Part shown: piece after piece, positions 61,211 through 64,000 of the stretch
Position numbering within the stretch: the first letter of the stretch is position 1
Layout: the number at the start of each line of letters is the position of its first letter
NCBI RefSeq assembly: GCF_900100765.1
Contig: NZ_FNFO01000006.1
Location: 248,001-312,000, forward strand
Length of the DNA stretch: 64,000 nt
DNA from: Catalinimonas alkaloidigena
GTDB taxonomy: Bacteria; Bacteroidota; Bacteroidia; Cytophagales; Flexibacteraceae
Direction of reading: 5' to 3'
Position numbers and translations under genes: made by a program
The notes under the pieces: generated by a model
Database searches by the model: none
What the model was told of the DNA's origin: nothing
The model's input: the letters and a program-made list of their open reading frames with translations, nothing else

Positions 61211-62941
61211 ATGGATATGACCACGCAAAGCCGCGTAGACCAATGGCTTCACGGCGCTTACGACGAAGAGTCCAAACGGCAGATCCGCTCCCTGATGGAG
61301 CGCGGCTCTGAAAAAGACCTGATCGATGCATTTTACAAAGACCTGGAATTTGGCACCGGCGGGCTTCGCGGCCTGATGGGCCCCGGTACCAACCGCATGA
61401 ACCGCTACACGGTCGGCATGGCCACCCAGGGGTTGTTCAACTACCTGGCGAAAAGCTTTCCCGGCGAAACCATCAAGGTGGCCATCGCCCACGACAGCCG
61501 CAACAACAGCGACTACTTCGCCCGCGTGACGGCCGACGTCTTCACGGCCAACGGCGCCGAGGTCTACTTTTTCCGCGAGTTGCGCCCCACGCCGGAGCTG
61601 TCGTTTTCGATTCGTGAGCTGGGCTGTCACAGCGGCGTGGTCATCACGGCTTCGCACAACCCCAAGGAATACAACGGCTACAAAGCCTACTGGCAGGACG
61701 GCGCGCAGATGGTGGCACCGCACGACAAGAACGTGATCGCGGAGGTGAAAAACATCAAAGATCCGGGCGACGTGAAGTTTACGGGCGACGAGTCAAAGAT
61801 GCATTACCTCGGCGAAAACATCGACCAGAAGTACCTCGACCGCATTGCCGGCCTTTCGGTATTTCCGGACGTGATTCAACGGCAGAAAGATCTGAGCATC
61901 GTGTACACGCCCATCCATGGCACCGGCATCACGATGGTCCCCAAGGTGCTGGCGCGCGTCGGTTTTACGAACGTACACGTGGTGGAAGAACAGGCGCAAC
62001 CCGACGGCAACTTCCCGACGGTGATTTACCCCAACCCCGAAGAGTCGGAAGCGATGAGCATGGCCGTAACCAAGGCCAAAAACCTGAACGCCGACCTGGT
62101 TATGGCGACCGACCCCGACTCGGACCGCGTGGGCGCCGCCGCGAAAAACCACAAAGGCGAGTGGCAACTGCTGAACGGCAACCAGACCGCCTCCCTCATT
62201 TTCTACTACCTACTGGAAGCCTGGCAACAGGCCGGCAAGCTGGAAGGACGCGAGTACATCGTGAAAACCGTCGTGACGACCGACCTGCTGGCCGACGTGG
62301 CGCGTCACTACGGGGTGGAGGTCTACGACGTGCTGACCGGGTTCAAGTTCATTGCCGCCATCATGAAGGAAAACGAAGGCAAGAAGACCTTCATCGCGGG
62401 GGGCGAAGAGAGCTACGGCTACCTGGTGGGCGATTTTGTGCGCGACAAAGACGCCATCATCTCCTGCGCCATGATTGCCGAAGTAACGGCCTACGCCAAA
62501 GATAAAAACCTCAGCCTGTTTGATCTGCTGCTGGAGATCTACATGAAATTCGGTTTCTACAAAGAGAAGCTGATTTCGCTGACCCGGAAGGGCAAAGAAG
62601 GCGCGGAAGAGATTCAGCAGATGATGGCCGACCTGCGGGCCAACCCGCCGGAAACCATCAACGGGTCGAAGCTGGTGCGCCTGATCGACTACGAAATGGA
62701 CCAGGACCGCAACCTGCTGACGGGCGAAACCCGCCCCACCGGCCTGCCGAAGTCGAACGTGTTGCAGTTCATCACCGAAGACGGCAGCAAAATTTCGGCA
62801 CGCCCGTCGGGCACCGAACCCAAGATCAAGTTTTATTTCAGCGTCCGCGAAAAACTGGAAAGCCGCGATGCGTACGAGCAGGTCTCCAAGCAGCTCGACG
62901 ACCGCGTTCAGGGCATCATCGACAGCATGAAGCTCCACTAA
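61211..62941 (+). CDS. phospho-sugar mutase (phosphoglucomutase / PGM2-like)
   Basis: 576 residues of the alpha-D-phosphohexomutase superfamily, with all four domains. Ser148 in VVITASHNPKEYNGYK is the phospho-accepting Ser. Metal ligands are in DPDSDRVG (from residue 301). The sugar loop is IAGGEESYGYLVGDF, and the C-terminal phosphate loop is RPSGTEPKIKFYF. It interconverts glucose-1-phosphate and glucose-6-phosphate or a similar sugar phosphate (some relatives act on phosphomannose or phosphopentoses). Cytoplasmic. It stands alone with a strong terminator. Confidence 0.93.
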   Translation: MDMTTQSRVDQWLHGAYDEESKRQIRSLMERGSEKDLIDAFYKDLEFGTGGLRGLMGPGTNRMNRYTVGMATQGLFNYLAKSFPGETIKVAIAHDSRNNSDYFARVTADVFTANGAEVYFFRELRPTPELSFSIRELGCHSGVVITASHNPKEYNGYKAYWQDGAQMVAPHDKNVIAEVKNIKDPGDVKFTGDESKMHYLGENIDQKYLDRIAGLSVFPDVIQRQKDLSIVYTPIHGTGITMVPKVLARVGFTNVHVVEEQAQPDGNFPTVIYPNPEESEAMSMAVTKAKNLNADLVMATDPDSDRVGAAAKNHKGEWQLLNGNQTASLIFYYLLEAWQQAGKLEGREYIVKTVVTTDLLADVARHYGVEVYDVLTGFKFIAAIMKENEGKKTFIAGGEESYGYLVGDFVRDKDAIISCAMIAEVTAYAKDKNLSLFDLLLEIYMKFGFYKEKLISLTRKGKEGAEEIQQMMADLRANPPETINGSKLVRLIDYEMDQDRNLLTGETRPTGLPKSNVLQFITEDGSKISARPSGTEPKIKFYFSVREKLESRDAYEQVSKQLDDRVQGIIDSMKLH

Positions 62942-62966
62942 AGCAGGTGCTACAAGCCGAAAAACG

Positions 62967-62999
62967 AAAAATCCCCGGTGGTCCAGACCGGGGATTTTT
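62967..62999. terminator. bidirectional intrinsic terminator behind the phosphoglucomutase gene
   Basis: AAAAATCCCCGGT and ACCGGGGATTTTT form a 13-bp stem around GGTCCAG. It ends in T5 on one strand and T5 on the other, and lies 25 bases after the stop. Confidence 0.9.
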
Positions 63000-63078
63000 G
63001 TTACATACAAACTAACTTAAAAAAGGTGTTGTATCGTGTAAAGTGGTATTAGCTGTCTTCTAGAAGTTAAGCCGTTCG

Positions 63079-63273
63079 TTACGCAATCTTCTCAACATTA
63101 ATCGCGTTCAAGCCCTTTTTCCCCTGCTTCAGGTCGTACGTGACACGATCGTTCTGCTGAATTTCGTGCACAAGGCCGCTGGAATGGACGAACACCTCTT
63201 CGTTTGATTCATCGGATACGATAAACCCGTATCCTTTCTCACGATTAAAAAATTTTACTTTGCCGGTTTTCAT
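63079..63273 (-). CDS. cold-shock protein (CspA family)
   Basis: 64 residues, the full length of the family. The RNA-binding motifs RNP1 (KGYGFIVS) and RNP2 (VFVHSSG) are present, and the start MKTGKVKFFNREKG is usual. It binds single-stranded nucleic acid and acts as an RNA chaperone. Upstream lies an AT-rich region of about 190 bases, probably a long 5' leader as in other csp genes. Confidence 0.95.
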   Translation of the reverse strand: MKTGKVKFFNREKGYGFIVSDESNEEVFVHSSGLVHEIQQNDRVTYDLKQGKKGLNAINVEKIA

Positions 63274-63470
63274 AAAATAATAGGTAAATAAATGATAAAA
63301 GACTAACGGTAAAGTTATTTGATTACACTGAAATACAGATAAATCACGAAAATAAATTTACATATCCCCCTATTGACATGTAACAGATCAGGGCTTTCTG
63401 CGGCAATTTTTTTTCAGGGCCGTGCAACCTTCCTCCCCCGCCCTGCATCTTGGTGTTGAATTCGGAAACA

Positions 63471-64000
63471 ATGAAGCTGCGTTTTACTCGTACGGATCGC
63501 CAGTATACTCACGAGAAGGAGTTGGTACAAGACTGCCAAGCGGGCGTTCGGGCCGCCCAACGGCACCTGTACGAACACTACGCGCCGAAGATGCTGGTGG
63601 TTTGCCAACGTTACCTGCGCGACGACTACGAAGCCGAAGACGCGCTGGTGCGGGGGTTTACGAAGGTGTTCCAACACCTGCATCAGTACGAAGGGAACGG
63701 CAGTTTCGAAGGGTGGATCCGCCGGATTATGGTAAACGAAGCGCTGATGCAACTGCGCAAAAGCCGCCTGATGTTTGTCCATACAGAAGTAGAAGCCCTA
63801 CAGTACCAGCCGGACTACCGGACAGTCGACACCTCGCTGGAAGCCGAAGACCTGATGAACCTGGTCTGCCAGTTGCCCGACGGTTACCGCACGGTGTTCA
63901 ACCTGTACGCCATCGAAGGCTATTCGCACAAAGAGATTGCCGACCAGCTCGGCATCTCGGAAAGTACCTCAAAATCGCAACTCAGTCGGGCGCGCGTTCT
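63471..64000 (+). CDS. ECF-type RNA polymerase sigma factor (3' end outside window)
   Basis: The first 176 codons are visible. The sequence shows the sigma-70 region 2 pattern (LYEHYAPKMLVVCQRYLRDDYEAEDALVRGFTKVFQHLHQYEGNGSFEGWIRRIMVNEALMQLRKSR) and a region 4 with VCQLPDGYRTVFNLYAIEGYSHKEIADQLGISESTSKSQLSRARV. Only a few residues before the end are missing. The start at 63471 follows a spacer after the csp gene. The target promoters are unknown. Genes behind it, outside the window, may include an anti-sigma factor. Confidence 0.93.
   Translation, partial: MKLRFTRTDRQYTHEKELVQDCQAGVRAAQRHLYEHYAPKMLVVCQRYLRDDYEAEDALVRGFTKVFQHLHQYEGNGSFEGWIRRIMVNEALMQLRKSRLMFVHTEVEALQYQPDYRTVDTSLEAEDLMNLVCQLPDGYRTVFNLYAIEGYSHKEIADQLGISESTSKSQLSRARV

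Noticed and set aside
1-64000. tRNA, rRNA, CRISPR arrays, insertion sequences, phage genes
   Set aside because: Scanned by eye for cloverleaf signatures, regularly spaced repeats and transposase or integrase motifs; none was found. A computed tRNA and repeat search would be needed to be certain.

Overview
The window looks like the chromosome of a GC-rich member of the Bacteroidota, most likely order Cytophagales. The evidence is the gene families (FtsX-type permeases with a PadR regulator, DUF4097 pairs, an OMP_b-brl-type TonB receptor, LytTR two-component systems, an Nramp-UspA fusion, proteins with a type IX secretion C-terminal signal) and several promoters of the Bacteroidetes type, TTG/TTTG-N19-20-TAnnTTTG. 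Genus cannot be decided from the sequence alone. No rRNA, tRNA, CRISPR array, transposase or phage module was seen.

Layout. 1-2.3 kb: the end of a HEAT-repeat membrane protein followed by two DUF4097 envelope proteins in one operon. 2.3-8.7 kb: FtsX/MacB-type permeases, one of them a decayed C-terminal remnant, and a PadR regulator coupled to a third permease. 8.7-10.5 kb: a divergent SDR/HxlR pair and a small monooxygenase-like lipoprotein. 10.6-15.9 kb: a LytS/LytTR-type kinase-regulator pair, divergent from a secreted protein and a TonB-type receptor. 16-21 kb: a patchwork accessory region with AT-richer genes (DUF1801, methyltransferase, Crp/Fnr), then an SDR, and a TetR with an alpha/beta hydrolase that share an operator. 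21.3-24.8 kb: two L-rhamnose catabolic genes. 25-33 kb: an exported esterase, a hydrolase, a frameshifted AT-rich gene, an oxidoreductase-AraC operon, LtrA, an aldo/keto reductase and a lipoprotein. 33-39.3 kb: a dioxygenase-thioredoxin fusion lipoprotein, a membrane LytTR protein, an Nramp-UspA fusion and an SDR. 39.4-46.6 kb: trpS, a YceI-like protein, DUF1573 and leucine-rich-repeat proteins, a CoA-binding protein, a metallophosphoesterase and a TIG lipoprotein. 46.9-52 kb: a giant ThuA / sugar dehydrogenase / cytochrome c lipoprotein and a T9SS cargo protein. 52-64 kb: an FAD dehydrogenase, beta-barrel proteins, tryptophan 2,3-dioxygenase divergent from glutaryl-CoA dehydrogenase, a nucleoside hydrolase, a phosphoglucomutase-type enzyme, a cold-shock protein and the start of a sigma factor.

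How parts work together. Several units are regulator plus target. The TetR gene and the hydrolase carry the same operator, and the promoter of tetR overlaps it and may give a leaderless mRNA. A 15-base element lies, in opposite orientations, in front of both the Crp/Fnr gene and the next SDR. HxlR/SDR, PadR/permease and AraC/oxidoreductase are classic pairs. Catabolism is represented by rhamnose (isomerase and aldolase-dehydrogenase), tryptophan/glutaryl-CoA and nucleosides. Regulatory and structural readings marked as inference are based on inspection only; no database search was run.
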